In this document: positions 1-8,950 of the stretch, piece after piece
Layout of the letters: each line of letters opens with the position of its first letter
How positions within the stretch are numbered: position 1 is the first letter of the stretch
Source of the DNA: Chlamydiales bacterium
Lineage (GTDB): Bacteria; Chlamydiota; Chlamydiia; Chlamydiales; JACKPQ01
Direction: 5' to 3'
NCBI GenBank assembly: GCA_024233455.1
Contig: JACKPP010000002.1
Span: forward strand, 248,001-312,000
DNA: 64,000 bases
Program-made: the position numbers and the translations under genes
The notes under the pieces: model-generated
What the model saw: the letters and a program-made list of their open reading frames with translations, nothing else
Databases searched by the model: none
What the model was told of the DNA's origin: nothing

Positions 1-347
1 TGCTCCCAATTCACTTCGGCTCCGCTAGTCAGCTGTGGAAAAAGCGCCGATCTCACAATATAGGCCTCTTGCAAAGCAACTTTAGCGCGCATGCTAGCGA
101 TACCCATATTCGGGTTATTTTCTAAAACGCGGACAATCAAAAGTGTCAATTGCGGATCCTCAAACATAAACCACCAATTATGTCCCGGCCACTCACCTGG
201 TTCAAAATCACCTTCTGCTAGCGCAATTTCTTTAGTTCGGTCGATAGACAAAGGAGGAGAAAGTCTAGCCTGTAAATCTTTTTTCGGAATACGCGCGCAA
301 CCAAAAAATAAAGCGCCAACTAAAGTATAAAAAACAAAAAACCGCAT
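1..347 (-). CDS. RND-type efflux outer-membrane lipoprotein (NodT/OprM family), C-terminus outside window
   Basis: The reverse strand reads in frame from an ATG at 345-347 through the window edge, giving the first ~115 residues. They start with a lipoprotein signal peptide (MRFFVFYTLVGALFFGCARI, lipobox FFGC with Cys at residue 17). The mature part contains WWFMFEDPQL, then NNPNMGIASMRAKVALQEA, typical of the N-terminal helices of TolC-like outer-membrane factors of the NodT/OprM family. Such proteins form the outer-membrane duct of tripartite RND pumps; the partner genes would be expected just beyond the left edge. Assignment rests on the N-terminal quarter only. Confidence 0.72.
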   Translation of the reverse strand, partial: MRFFVFYTLVGALFFGCARIPKKDLQARLSPPLSIDRTKEIALAEGDFEPGEWPGHNWWFMFEDPQLTLLIVRVLENNPNMGIASMRAKVALQEAYIVRSALFPQLTSGAEVNWE

Positions 348-442
348 GAATAACCCTCAATACTTTTAATAATAAAAATTACAATAACTTTAAACAAAAA
401 AATACTGTTTAAAAAAATAGATTTTAGAGTATGGTTTAGAAC

Positions 443-2695
443 ATGTTTGGCATCGAAAGAGAAACTATCCGCATCACAACCAATGGACACATTGCAGAGA
501 CTGACCATCCACAATGTCTTGGTTCCAAACTAACACACCCTTACTTCACCACCGATTTTGGAGAAGCACAACTCGAAATAGTCACGCCACCCTTCAAAAC
601 AATCCCTGCTTCATTGCACTTTCTAAACAAGCTGCAGCGCTACTTTTTTACCTGTGAAAACACCGAGCTCTTTTGGCCATTTAGCATGCCGCCGGTATTA
701 AAAGACATTCGTATCGCCGATTTTGGCACATCTAATCGCGGACAAGCCAAATCGCTCTATCGCGAAGGTCTGGCCAAGCGCTACCCTATCCAAATGCAAA
801 TGATCTCTGGCATACACGCCAATTACTCATTTCAGTCCCACCCATCTTCTGAAAAAATGATGGGTACGATCCGAAATTTTTTGCGTTATGGCTGGTTACT
901 CTCCTACCTTTTTGGAGCCTCTCCTTTTGCACATAAAAGCTACTTTTCCAAAAAACCATTAGGCCTAAAAAAACTGGGTGATCTTTACTATTCGCCCTAT
1001 GCCACCTCTTTGCGTCTTTCTCACTTTGGCTACTACAGCCGCATACAAAACCAAATTGCTATTTCCTACAATACACTCCAGCAATATATCCACGATATCC
1101 AGCAAGCACTTACAACGTCTTACCCCGCCTATGAAGGCTATGGTCTAAACAGCAATCTGCTGCAAATTCCCGGTGAGCTCTACAGCCGAATCCGTCCCAA
1201 ATCTAATCTCCATGACAATGGTAATCCTCTCATTGGTCTGCAAACAAACGGGATAGACTACCTAGAAGTACGAGCGCTTGATCTCAACCCCTACGAGCCG
1301 CTTGGTATTGACATAGCCCAGTTAGAATTCACGGAAAAATTCCTCCATTTTTGTCTCGATAAAAAAAGCCCGCCCCTTTCCAAAACAGAAATCGCCCACC
1401 TCACTGCCAATCAAAATAATGTCGCATTGCAAGGACGCCACCCCAAATTACTGTTACAAACTACCAAGGGCCCCAAAACGCTCCGCACCGTGGCCAATGA
1501 GTTAATCACCCAAATAGACCCAGGCTATCTTCCGCAAGTTGACGATTCCAATCTGACGCTATCCGCACGCATACTCGCCGATCTAAAAAATCATCATAAC
1601 GACTTTATAGCTCTCGGACTATCCTTGGCCAAAGCCCACAAAAAAACACTGGGAAATACAAAATCCACAGAAGAGCTCAAAATAAAAGCCCACAAGTCAC
1701 TGATCGAACACGAAACCTTAGAAGCAAACGACCATTTTTACCTGGCAGGCTATGAAGATCTAGAACACAGCACACAACTGCTTATTCGTGGTGCTTTAGA
1801 AAAAAAAATAAAAGTGGAAGTTCTTGATTGGCAAGACAACATCGTGCGTTTAACTCAAGGCAACCAAATGCACATCGTCCAGCAAGCGACCAAGACTGCG
1901 CTTGACACCTACATTTCACCCTTGCTCATGGAAAACAAGGCGGTGACCAAACAGCTACTAAAAGAGGCCAAATTCAAAGTGCCTCACGGTCAAATTTTCC
2001 ACCACATCAAAGACGCCCAAGCAGCCTACCGACCTAAAACCAAACTTGTGGTCAAACCCAACACTGCCAACTTCGGCATAGGCATTGCCTTTGTCACCAA
2101 TCAAAGCTCCTACAATAAAGCCCTAGAAGTGGCCTTTCAATATGCTCCATCTGTTCTCGTTGAACAATTCGCTTCTGGCCACGAGTACCGCTTTCTAGTG
2201 ATGGATGGAAATGTGATTGGTGTGCTAAGACGCGAACCTGCCAACGTCACTGGAGATGGAGTCCATACCATCAAACAGCTCATTACGAGTAAAAATCTAA
2301 ACCCCTACTCCTTCAAACCACCAAAGCAGCACATCAAACTCAATACCACTGAAAAAGCTCATCTGAAAAAACAGCGATTAACACCTCAATCGATTCCTCC
2401 CAAGGGGAAAAAAATCTACCTGCGCGAAAACTCCAACGTCTCTACTGGTGGAGATCCAATTGATGTAACCGACACAATCCATCCCTACTACAAAAACCTA
2501 GCCATAAAGGCCACCAAAACAATGGGAGCGGTCATTTGCGGAGTGGACATGATGATAGAAAATCCCGACCAAAAAGACACCTACTGCATCATAGAAATGA
2601 ACTACAATCCCGCTCTTTCCATACATGCCTATCCTTACCAAGGCCGGCCACGAGATGCGATCACACCCCTTCTAACTCTTTTGGGCTTTGCATAA
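443..2695 (+). CDS. gshF: bifunctional glutamate-cysteine ligase / glutathione synthetase (GshF)
   Basis: A 750-residue fusion that would make glutathione from Glu, Cys and Gly in the cytoplasm. Residues 1 to about 400 are a GshA-type glutamate-cysteine ligase (GIERETIRI, LGSKLTHPYFTTDFGEAQLE, YREGLAKRYP, MISGIHANYSF). Residues about 480-750 are an ATP-grasp ligase (VVKPNTANFGIGIAF, EQFASGHEYRFLVMDG, GDGVHTIKQLI, IEMNYNPALSIHAYP), the usual GshF C-terminal half. An in-frame TAG at 437-439 forces the start at the ATG at 443, so the ~20 residues that precede the GIERE motif in E. coli GshA are missing; no clear ribosome binding site is visible. Chlamydiaceae are not known for this gene, so lateral acquisition is likely. 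Confidence 0.9.
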   Translation: MFGIERETIRITTNGHIAETDHPQCLGSKLTHPYFTTDFGEAQLEIVTPPFKTIPASLHFLNKLQRYFFTCENTELFWPFSMPPVLKDIRIADFGTSNRGQAKSLYREGLAKRYPIQMQMISGIHANYSFQSHPSSEKMMGTIRNFLRYGWLLSYLFGASPFAHKSYFSKKPLGLKKLGDLYYSPYATSLRLSHFGYYSRIQNQIAISYNTLQQYIHDIQQALTTSYPAYEGYGLNSNLLQIPGELYSRIRPKSNLHDNGNPLIGLQTNGIDYLEVRALDLNPYEPLGIDIAQLEFTEKFLHFCLDKKSPPLSKTEIAHLTANQNNVALQGRHPKLLLQTTKGPKTLRTVANELITQIDPGYLPQVDDSNLTLSARILADLKNHHNDFIALGLSLAKAHKKTLGNTKSTEELKIKAHKSLIEHETLEANDHFYLAGYEDLEHSTQLLIRGALEKKIKVEVLDWQDNIVRLTQGNQMHIVQQATKTALDTYISPLLMENKAVTKQLLKEAKFKVPHGQIFHHIKDAQAAYRPKTKLVVKPNTANFGIGIAFVTNQSSYNKALEVAFQYAPSVLVEQFASGHEYRFLVMDGNVIGVLRREPANVTGDGVHTIKQLITSKNLNPYSFKPPKQHIKLNTTEKAHLKKQRLTPQSIPPKGKKIYLRENSNVSTGGDPIDVTDTIHPYYKNLAIKATKTMGAVICGVDMMIENPDQKDTYCIIEMNYNPALSIHAYPYQGRPRDAITPLLTLLGFA

Positions 2696-2763
2696 TCCAG
2701 ATTAGCAGCGCTCCACTTCTTCCCCTGAGCTTAAATTAAATAATCCAGCTTCAAATCAAGCTA

Positions 2764-3717
2764 TCAAATAAACATGCGCATCTCTGAATCTTGGCTTGAG
2801 CCAACTGATTCACTGTCGGATAGTGCCTGTGCGCTTCTGCTTAAGTCAGGTGAGTCATCGTCAGATTGTACTCCTTCATCATCGCTCGAATCCTCTGACT
2901 CACTATCAGATAGTGCCTGTGCGCCCCGGCTCAAGCCAGGTAAGTCATCGTCAAATTTTACCCCGGCGTCTTCAAATGCTATGCGTAGAAAACCAAACTC
3001 AACTCTTGCCTGATCCTTTGCTGAAACCCCAAGTGAATCCTTAAGATTATAATCAGCCCCCTTATCTAGAAGGCCTTTTACAAAATGGGCTGCTTTTTGC
3101 TGTCCCACTGCCCCAGAAAACAGAAATACGAAATGAAGAGCTGTCAACCCATTTTTATCTTGAGCAGAAGGATCGAATCCCAGCTCCAACAGCGTATCAA
3201 AAGCAGCTTTTGCCTCCTCGTAGAAAAGGCAAGCGTTCACAATAACAATTATCAATGGTGAAGTATTCCCTGGTCCTTTTGCATTAATATTCCCACCCTC
3301 GCTGATACACTTTCTGATCCTTTCAGGGTCTAAACACATCACAGCTTCAATAACTTCCCGATCTGTTGGCTTAGCAACAACTGCAGAAGGCACTTCATGA
3401 ATAGCTTCCCGATCTATTGGCTTAGCAACAACTTCAGAAGGCACTACGTTAACTACCTTTTCCGTGTTAACTACCTTTTCCGTCGGTTTAGCATTGACTT
3501 CGGGAGACGTCCTATCAGTGCCTCTACTACCGGTAGGTTTATTAACGACTCTAGAGGGCACCACATGACAACACTTATAAGCTAGCGTACCAACTAATAC
3601 AACTCCAACTAGACCTAAAAACAGCACCTGCCAATTAGCCGATACAAAACGCTGGACCCTATCGACTACCGGATTTCGGTATAAATGAGTACTACCTAAA
3701 CTTACTGCTGAAACCAT
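2764..3717 (-). CDS. membrane-anchored ankyrin-repeat protein
   Basis: A 317-residue protein with one N-terminal membrane segment (about residues 31-50, VLFLGLVGVVLVGTLAYKCC). A linker follows with an imperfect repeat of the type VPS-x-VVAKP-x-DRE (about residues 53-125), then two or three ankyrin repeats (NGLTALHFVF, KGLLDKGADYNLKD). The acidic, Ser-rich tail carries two copies of a DDxPxLSRxAQALSDSES unit. The layout (short soluble N-terminus, one membrane span, variable linker, ankyrin repeats) matches the five-gene ankyrin cluster at 55-62 kb, though the sequence is divergent. Ankyrin proteins of intracellular bacteria often bind host proteins; a host-facing role here is inference. Confidence 0.75.
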   Translation of the reverse strand: MVSAVSLGSTHLYRNPVVDRVQRFVSANWQVLFLGLVGVVLVGTLAYKCCHVVPSRVVNKPTGSRGTDRTSPEVNAKPTEKVVNTEKVVNVVPSEVVAKPIDREAIHEVPSAVVAKPTDREVIEAVMCLDPERIRKCISEGGNINAKGPGNTSPLIIVIVNACLFYEEAKAAFDTLLELGFDPSAQDKNGLTALHFVFLFSGAVGQQKAAHFVKGLLDKGADYNLKDSLGVSAKDQARVEFGFLRIAFEDAGVKFDDDLPGLSRGAQALSDSESEDSSDDEGVQSDDDSPDLSRSAQALSDSESVGSSQDSEMRMFI

Positions 3718-3779
3718 CTATTTCTCCCAATGATTAATCGAAAATAGAACCTTCATATATTATTTACAACTAAAAGAAG

Positions 3780-3808
3780 TTGACATATCCACAAATAGAT
3801 GAGATACG
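3780..3808 (+). promoter_or_regulatory. possible sigma-70-type promoter for slyD
   Basis: A perfect TTGACA -35 hexamer (3780-3785) is followed after 17 bp by GATACG (3803-3808), a weak -10 match. It lies about 22 bp upstream of the slyD start, with a strong GGAGGA ribosome binding site at 3820-3825. The -35 and spacing are good; the -10 is poor. Confidence 0.35.
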
Positions 3809-3829
3809 GGGGGGAAACTGGAGGATCAG

Positions 3830-4258
3830 ATGGCAGAAGCAGAAAAAGGCAGCACAGTCAAAGTGCACTACACCGGAAAACTTCAAGATGGAACCGTATT
3901 TGACACCTCCAAAAACATTGAACCCATCCAATTTGTTGTGGGATCTGGGGAAATCATTAAAGGGTTTGAACAGGCAGTTATTGGCATGGCCTGTGGCGAA
4001 AATAAAACCGTTACCATCCCTTGCAATGAAGCTTATGGCCCTAAACGAGAAGATCTAGTAGCAGAAGTCAACCGAGGCGAGCTACCTCCTGACTTAAGCC
4101 TCACTATTGGACAAAAACTACAAATTGGTGATCAAGAGAGTGGGGTTATCATTGTCTCAGTGGTCGATATGGATGACAACACGGTCAAATTAGATGCTAA
4201 CCATCCCTTAGCTGGGGAAGATTTAATCTTCGAAATCGAGCTCCTCGAAGTCAACTAA
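3830..4258 (+). CDS. slyD: FKBP-type peptidyl-prolyl isomerase, SlyD-like
   Basis: A 142-residue cytoplasmic peptidyl-prolyl cis-trans isomerase/chaperone of the SlyD type. The FKBP half is clear (STVKVHYTGKLQDGTVFDTS, GSGEIIKGFEQAVIGM). The SlyD-specific insert-in-flap region is present (EAYGPKREDLVAEVNRGELP), and the protein closes with VKLDANHPLAGEDLIFEIEL, a SlyD hallmark. The His/Cys-rich metal-binding tail of E. coli SlyD is absent. The ATG is preceded by GGAGGA at good spacing. It has no signal peptide, unlike the cyclophilin next door. Confidence 0.92.
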   Translation: MAEAEKGSTVKVHYTGKLQDGTVFDTSKNIEPIQFVVGSGEIIKGFEQAVIGMACGENKTVTIPCNEAYGPKREDLVAEVNRGELPPDLSLTIGQKLQIGDQESGVIIVSVVDMDDNTVKLDANHPLAGEDLIFEIELLEVN

Positions 4259-4259
4259 A

Positions 4260-4409
4260 ATCACAGTCACCTACAGCGACGTTTTTAAACAAACAGCCTT
4301 AGACCTTGCTAATGCACTTGGAACGACTTGGCGATTTTGGCTCAATTTACAGTCTGTTGCTCTCCCTGGAGGTCACAAAGAAATTGAGCCCGTTCAAGAG
4401 GCTATCTAA
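4260..4409 (+). pseudogene. remnant of a HigA-like (XRE family) antitoxin
   Basis: Directly after slyD an open frame without its own start reads ALDLANALGTTWRFWLNLQ and ends EIEPVQEAI at a stop at 4407-4409. This resembles the C-terminal part of HigA/VapI-type antitoxins (typical motif LALRLSKALGTSPEFWLNLQ). The DNA-binding N-terminal half and any toxin gene are missing, so I read it as a decayed fragment. It overlaps the 3' end of the cyclophilin gene by 4 bp on the opposite strand. Confidence 0.42.
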
Positions 4410-4960
4410 CTCTCTTCCTTGATATAAGCCCTAACAATTTTCTGCACTTCGATAGGACGATCTTGCATAGTTGTTTTAGCATTTTCAATTTTTTGGACAA
4501 CATCGTATCCCTTTACCACCTTGCCAAAAATCGTATGATTGCCATTAAGATGGGGTGTTGATTTTGTCGTAATAAAAAATTGGCTTCCGTTGGTGTTAGG
4601 ACCTCTATTAGCCATCGCTAAAAGGCCAGGTTCGGTAAAGCGCACGGCAGACGAAATCTCATCTTTGAACTCTTTACCAAAAGAAGACTCGCCACCAGCG
4701 CCTGTCGCCGTTGGATCGCCACCTTGAATCATAAAATCTTTTATCACGCGATGAAATGTTACACCATCGTAGTAATTTTTTTTAATGAGGTTGAGCATAT
4801 TTTCACAGGTCTTAGGAGCGACTTTGGGCATCAATTCAATTTCGATTGAGCCTTGGTTTGTTTCAAAAACAACAATAGGGTTTTCTTGCATTTTGTCCTC
4901 TGCTTGCATTGTCACGGTTGCCATGAGTGCTGCAATGATAGCAACAAAAAATCGTTTCAT
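4406..4960 (-). CDS. exported cyclophilin-type peptidyl-prolyl isomerase
   Basis: A 184-residue protein with a signal peptide (MKRFFVAIIAALMATVTMQA) followed by a compact bacterial cyclophilin domain: TNQGSIEIELMPKVAPKTCENM, YYDGVTFHRVIKDFMIQGGDP (catalytic Arg in FHRV), LAMANRGPNTNGSQFFIT, LNGNHTIFGKVVKGYDVV. It probably assists proline isomerization during folding of periplasmic or envelope proteins. The start at 4958-4960 is chosen because GGAGG lies just upstream and it opens the signal peptide; a longer upstream frame has neither. It is divergent from the SprT-like gene, the starts being about 40 bp apart. Confidence 0.9.
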   Translation of the reverse strand: MKRFFVAIIAALMATVTMQAEDKMQENPIVVFETNQGSIEIELMPKVAPKTCENMLNLIKKNYYDGVTFHRVIKDFMIQGGDPTATGAGGESSFGKEFKDEISSAVRFTEPGLLAMANRGPNTNGSQFFITTKSTPHLNGNHTIFGKVVKGYDVVQKIENAKTTMQDRPIEVQKIVRAYIKEES

Positions 4961-4999
4961 GGTATCCTCCGATGTGGGTTTAAAAAACGTTATCATACC

Positions 5000-6010
5000 A
5001 TGCAACACATCTATTCTCAAGCCATTATCGCATTCATCAGCAAAACCAAAGAATGTGCCAAACAAATTTTACAATGTGAAATGAACATCAAAGTCTTGCG
5101 CGAGCGATTTTCCATTGCTAATATGCGCTATCCCCTTCATATTGTGGTTTTTGAGGGAGCTGATATGCTTGGGTACTTCAACTCAGCCATCTTTGAAATT
5201 GGTCTCAATAAACATTTTCTTACAGACGACACCGACCTACTTGACACACTTCGTCATGAACTTGCCCATTACTACTGCTGGATCAAAAAAAACGACCTTA
5301 CGCACAGCACCTACTTTCGAGATACTTGCCGTCAATTTGGTTGGGGCACATCTGTCTATGAGGCACGTAAATTCATCGATACACCCTCAAATCACAAAAT
5401 CTCGTGCAAAATCCAAAAACTTCTAGCGCTATCAAACAGCACCAACCCCCATGAAGCTCAAAGCGCGCTAATCAAAGCCAATGAACTGCTTTTAAAAAAC
5501 CCTGCAAGCACCAATGCCGAACTTGCCGTGCGCCGTGTTCTAAGCGGCAAGCGTTCCCTTCCAAAATGGCACTCTATTACCGAAATTTTACGCACTTTTG
5601 GGGTACATCCCGTCTTTAATCGCGGGCAAGGCGAATCCTACCTAGAAGTTTTCGGACCTATTCAAAACGTTACCACTGCCGAATACATTGCAACCTATCT
5701 AAACCATGAATTTGAAATCCTATGGAAAGTACATGGTAAAGGGCTAAAAAGCGCTTTTTTTGATGGAATTGCCAAAGGCTATCTGAGGAAAATTCGTCCC
5801 ATCCAAAAGCCATTTAAGCCCGGTCTTATCGCGCTAGAGAAAAACCTGACGGAGCATCTATGGATGCCCTACCCTCACCTGCATCAGACCTTGCGCACTC
5901 GCAAAACTTGTCCACAATCGGTAGAAGCAGGCATGCAAATAGGAAAAAACCTTACGATTCGTTCGCCGGTTGAGTCGCAGCTACGTCACCTTTACCTAGA
6001 AACAGATTAA
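5000..6010 (+). CDS. SprT-like zinc metalloprotein with DUF2786 domain
   Basis: About 336 residues from the ATG at 5000. The N-terminal part carries an HExxH zinc motif in a SprT-like setting (DTLRHELAHYYCW). A DUF2786-type segment follows (KISCKIQKLLALSNSTNPHEAQSA, split by its usual spacing), and then a C-terminal region I do not recognise. SprT-like proteins are putative metallopeptidases; in eukaryotes the Spartan homologue degrades DNA-protein crosslinks, but the bacterial role is unclear. The frame stays open upstream over the cyclophilin gene; that extension is unlikely to be coding. The 3' end overlaps the convergent MFS gene by 59 bp. Confidence 0.72.
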   Translation: MQHIYSQAIIAFISKTKECAKQILQCEMNIKVLRERFSIANMRYPLHIVVFEGADMLGYFNSAIFEIGLNKHFLTDDTDLLDTLRHELAHYYCWIKKNDLTHSTYFRDTCRQFGWGTSVYEARKFIDTPSNHKISCKIQKLLALSNSTNPHEAQSALIKANELLLKNPASTNAELAVRRVLSGKRSLPKWHSITEILRTFGVHPVFNRGQGESYLEVFGPIQNVTTAEYIATYLNHEFEILWKVHGKGLKSAFFDGIAKGYLRKIRPIQKPFKPGLIALEKNLTEHLWMPYPHLHQTLRTRKTCPQSVEAGMQIGKNLTIRSPVESQLRHLYLETD

Positions 6011-7148
6011 CTACAAAGAGCGTTGCCATTAGTGCCATCATCCCCAAAAAAACGATGGGCAAGCGGGTAATAGAAGAGATCCCCATCCAACCCATCATCA
6101 GTACACCCAAAAGTGACAAACCGATATTCCCTACGCAAAAAATCGAAGAACCTACCGTCTTATCCTCAATTAAGCTAAGCCCGATTGCCGCTCCGTTCGA
6201 ATATACAAACGGAAGCCCAAAATAAATCAAAGGCATCGGTGCAAACAGCGTCCACACATGTAAGCCAAACACCTGCACCAGCAACCACTTTAGCAAAGCA
6301 CCAGTAAAACTTACCCCAACACCCAAACCAATGGCCTTATGTGCTGATAGTTTTTCGGCTAGAGCTGCTGAAACGAAACACCCACTGACAGTGCCAATAA
6401 AAGGGATCAAGCTGACAAAGCCATAGACTTGAGGAGCAACCTCCAACAAATAAATGGTCGTCAACGGAGCGGTCGAAGCAAACACGTATACTAGCGCTGT
6501 AGTTAAAGCCGAGGCAAACGTCAAAGTCAAAAAACGTGGATTTGTCAGAGCACTCACATAACTTCTTAAACTAAATACCGCGCGGTCTTCTCGATTTTCG
6601 ATGTTAGGCAGCCGCTTAGCTGACGTCCCCAACAGCAAAGCGTACAAAATCAAAAAATAAAAACAGCTCTTCCAGCCTAAAAACCCTGTTAGCAATCCCC
6701 CAACAAGATTGGCAAGGCCTGGCGCTATCGCCATAGAAATTGCCGTATAAGCAAAAATAGAACGCGCCTCATCAACAGAATAAAATTGACTTACAAGCGT
6801 AAAAGTCATCATCAAACCCACGGCTGCACCCAGCGCCATAACGGCTCTTCCGACCATCAACCAACCAAATGTTGGCGCCCAAGCACAAAGTGCCGATCCA
6901 AAAATGAAAATGCCAATCCCAATATAGATAGCACTTTTATGCCCATAACGGGCGCAAAGCCAGCTATATGGGAGCTGACCCAAGGCATACCCACCCAAAT
7001 ACACTGCCACAGTCATCTGAGATAAGCCCGTTGAAATACCAAAATCATTCACCAGTCTGGCTAGCGCGGGGGTAAAAATTACCGCTCCCACAACGGGGAA
7101 AGACATCAACATACAGAGAGTTAGCAGACTCGGCTTACATTTTTGCAT
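5952..7148 (-). CDS. MFS transporter, Bcr/CflA-like drug efflux family
   Basis: A 398-residue polytopic inner-membrane protein with about 12 predicted membrane segments. The first-loop MFS signature is visible (GYALGQLPYSWLCARYGHKS), and the N-terminal pattern FTPALARLVNDFGISTGLSQMT resembles Bcr/CflA multidrug:proton antiporters. Substrate cannot be read from sequence. A single gene facing the SprT-like gene, with which its 3' end overlaps. Confidence 0.82.
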   Translation of the reverse strand: MQKCKPSLLTLCMLMSFPVVGAVIFTPALARLVNDFGISTGLSQMTVAVYLGGYALGQLPYSWLCARYGHKSAIYIGIGIFIFGSALCAWAPTFGWLMVGRAVMALGAAVGLMMTFTLVSQFYSVDEARSIFAYTAISMAIAPGLANLVGGLLTGFLGWKSCFYFLILYALLLGTSAKRLPNIENREDRAVFSLRSYVSALTNPRFLTLTFASALTTALVYVFASTAPLTTIYLLEVAPQVYGFVSLIPFIGTVSGCFVSAALAEKLSAHKAIGLGVGVSFTGALLKWLLVQVFGLHVWTLFAPMPLIYFGLPFVYSNGAAIGLSLIEDKTVGSSIFCVGNIGLSLLGVLMMGWMGISSITRLPIVFLGMMALMATLFVVNLFLGKGDVAATQPANES

Positions 7149-7222
7149 TGGTATAGGGATAGCATACTTTCACTTGAAATTCACAAAAAACCACTGTCTT
7201 AATCAAAAATTTAATCGTTACT

Positions 7223-7786
7223 TCAATCTGACCTAAGACAACACCAGCAGCAAAAGACTACCGATGCAATCAAACCCACAGCGGCTTCGCCACCAAAAAA
7301 AGCCATTTGCGACCAACATTTTTCCTCATCATCACAAAACGGAGGGCTTTTCACCATATACGTATTTGCCGCGAGTGTTCCAATAAGAAGTAGCATCACA
7401 AACGAGACCAACCCGACTGTTGGCAGCGTATTCTCCATTACCTCACAAATATTACCTCCAATACTTTTCTCGCCTTGTTTTCTCTTGGCATAATTGCATG
7501 GGTGACAACTACATTTGTGGATATTATGAAAAAGCCTTGTTACTTTTAACTCAACAGCAGAGTAGCTAGAGTATCCTTCACTTAAAATGGGCTTGTTTCC
7601 CTCAATCTCAACCCAGCCTCCTCTTTCTAAATCCTTCCTTATCTCTAATTTCAACGGAGATTTTATACTAAGGCCCTGTAAAAAATGATCGCGAATTTTA
7701 TCAGCTCTATCCTCCAGCTCAAAATCAACAACGTACCGCTTAACAGCTAAACTTCTAGTATCCACATAAGTTACCTGAAACTGCAT
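7223..7786 (-). CDS. hypothetical protein with two C-terminal membrane segments
   Basis: A 187-residue protein I do not recognise. Residues 1 to about 90 are soluble and charged. A Cys/His-rich stretch (HNIHKCSCHPCNYAKRK, about residues 87-103) could bind metal. Two hydrophobic segments follow at about 122-142 and 160-183, the last ending in CCWCC. Topology suggests a small membrane protein with a cytoplasmic N-terminal domain. Not clearly in an operon; the degenerate tRNA repeat array begins about 85 bp upstream of its start. Confidence 0.55.
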   Translation of the reverse strand: MQFQVTYVDTRSLAVKRYVVDFELEDRADKIRDHFLQGLSIKSPLKLEIRKDLERGGWVEIEGNKPILSEGYSSYSAVELKVTRLFHNIHKCSCHPCNYAKRKQGEKSIGGNICEVMENTLPTVGLVSFVMLLLIGTLAANTYMVKSPPFCDDEEKCWSQMAFFGGEAAVGLIASVVFCCWCCLRSD

Positions 7787-7870
7787 TAAAACGACCTCCC
7801 TAAAAGCTACGTAAGTGTACAGATTTTCTCAATCAAAACAACCAAAATGTTAACTTACAGTTCCTTGCTG

Positions 7871-8080
7871 AATGAATCTAAACTATTGATCTTTTCATTT
7901 ACAAGTTAGAATGGAATTTTCGCTTTACATGGCAAAGTGGCCGATCGCGACCGTCTTGAAAACAGTTTACAGTAAACTCATTTGGGGGATTGACTCTCTT
8001 GCTTTAGCAAAGGAGGAGCGCTCGAGCGCAAGCGAGGGCGACCCCCTAGGGGCAAGGCTCCGCCTCGGGGCCGCAGTCCC
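7871..8080 (+). repeat. degenerate tRNA-Ser fragment plus 86-bp hairpin insert, array copy A
   Basis: The leader (CTAAACTATTGATC...) and a decayed tRNA-Ser 5' part (GTGGCCGATCGCGACCGTCTTGAAAACAG, split in places by mutations) are followed by an 86-bp hairpin-rich element at 7994-8079. The same leader/tRNA/insert order recurs at 9291-9728. An open frame over this copy is a by-product of the repeat and is not a gene. The BRO-N gene starts its 3' end 16 bp to the right. Confidence 0.75.
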
Positions 8081-8095
8081 TTGTACCATTTCAGA

Positions 8096-8950
8096 TTAAG
8101 AATCATGGGTCAAGAGTTCCGAATCATCTACCGAAATAGCAATGTTTTTAAAATTTGAAGAACTAACGACCTTTCGCCCACTTTTCTGTTCTAATTCCTT
8201 GCGAGCATTGCCTGCTATTTTCCCCCCAGTTCTTGCAGCATCTCGATTTTCCTCAAAGCCTTGAGCATCCTTCTGTATAGCAATTTCAGCGGTAGAAGCT
8301 TCCCCAAGCATGCCAAAGATAAGCTCTAAATCGGTCATGTGGTCACGAAGATTTTCTTTTTTGATGTGTTTCAGTTTTTTGTGCTCTGACGGTCTTACCC
8401 CGAATGTCGCTTCGGAAATTTCTGCCGTCAAAATGGCGTAATCCTTCTGCTCCTTGATGCCTCTTTTTTCCCATTCACTGGTAAGCTCTTCGCGAATGGC
8501 AATGCCACGCATCCTTTTTTCAATCCAATCATCGGGATAGCCTTTTGCTTTATAGAGTGCGCGTGTTCGTTTTGTAGCAAGTTCGGGATCCTCGATTTCC
8601 TGAACCCTCTCGTATCCAACCTTGGCCAACCAACGCTTAAATGGCTCAGCCTTTAAGGAAGGAATGGATTGGATAATGCGAAAAATCCCTTCAGTATTGG
8701 CGCAATTGAGTTTTTGTGTTCCCCCTGCAGTTTCTACAGATAGGGGGGTGACAATTTGTCCCCATCCTTCAGCAAGGGATGGATCACGCAGTCTCATTTT
8801 TTTAATATAGTCAGTAGAGTTTGTGGTATCAGTGAGAGCTTCAACAACATCCTTAACAACAAAGCACCATTCGTTGTTATGCATTGCCCTTCTAATATTT
8901 TTCCCTTTAAAAACAATGATAGGCTTGCAGTTTTCAATTTCTTTACTCAT
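8096..8950 (-). CDS. BRO-N domain protein (phage antirepressor / DinD-like)
   Basis: About 284 residues from the ATG at 8950. The N-terminal ~110 residues form a BRO-N domain (KPIIVFKGKNIRRAMHNNEW, CFVVKDVVEALTDTTNSTDY, followed by the NCANTEGIFRIIQSIPS segment), the DNA-binding module of phage and baculovirus antirepressors. The remainder (KRWLAKVGYERVQEIEDPE, ELTSEWEKRGIKEQKDYAIL) matches the DinD-type extension. A longer frame upstream overlaps the small gene that precedes it; the ATG at 8950 overlaps that gene's stop by 8 bp, indicating translational coupling. The pair lies between tRNA-Ser-like repeats, consistent with a mobile origin. Confidence 0.82.
   Translation of the reverse strand: MSKEIENCKPIIVFKGKNIRRAMHNNEWCFVVKDVVEALTDTTNSTDYIKKMRLRDPSLAEGWGQIVTPLSVETAGGTQKLNCANTEGIFRIIQSIPSLKAEPFKRWLAKVGYERVQEIEDPELATKRTRALYKAKGYPDDWIEKRMRGIAIREELTSEWEKRGIKEQKDYAILTAEISEATFGVRPSEHKKLKHIKKENLRDHMTDLELIFGMLGEASTAEIAIQKDAQGFEENRDAARTGGKIAGNARKELEQKSGRKVVSSSNFKNIAISVDDSELLTHDS

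Noticed and set aside
4853..4999. N-terminal extension of the SprT-like protein
   Set aside because: The upstream frame runs antisense over the cyclophilin signal peptide and has no family support; the ATG at 5000 is preferred.
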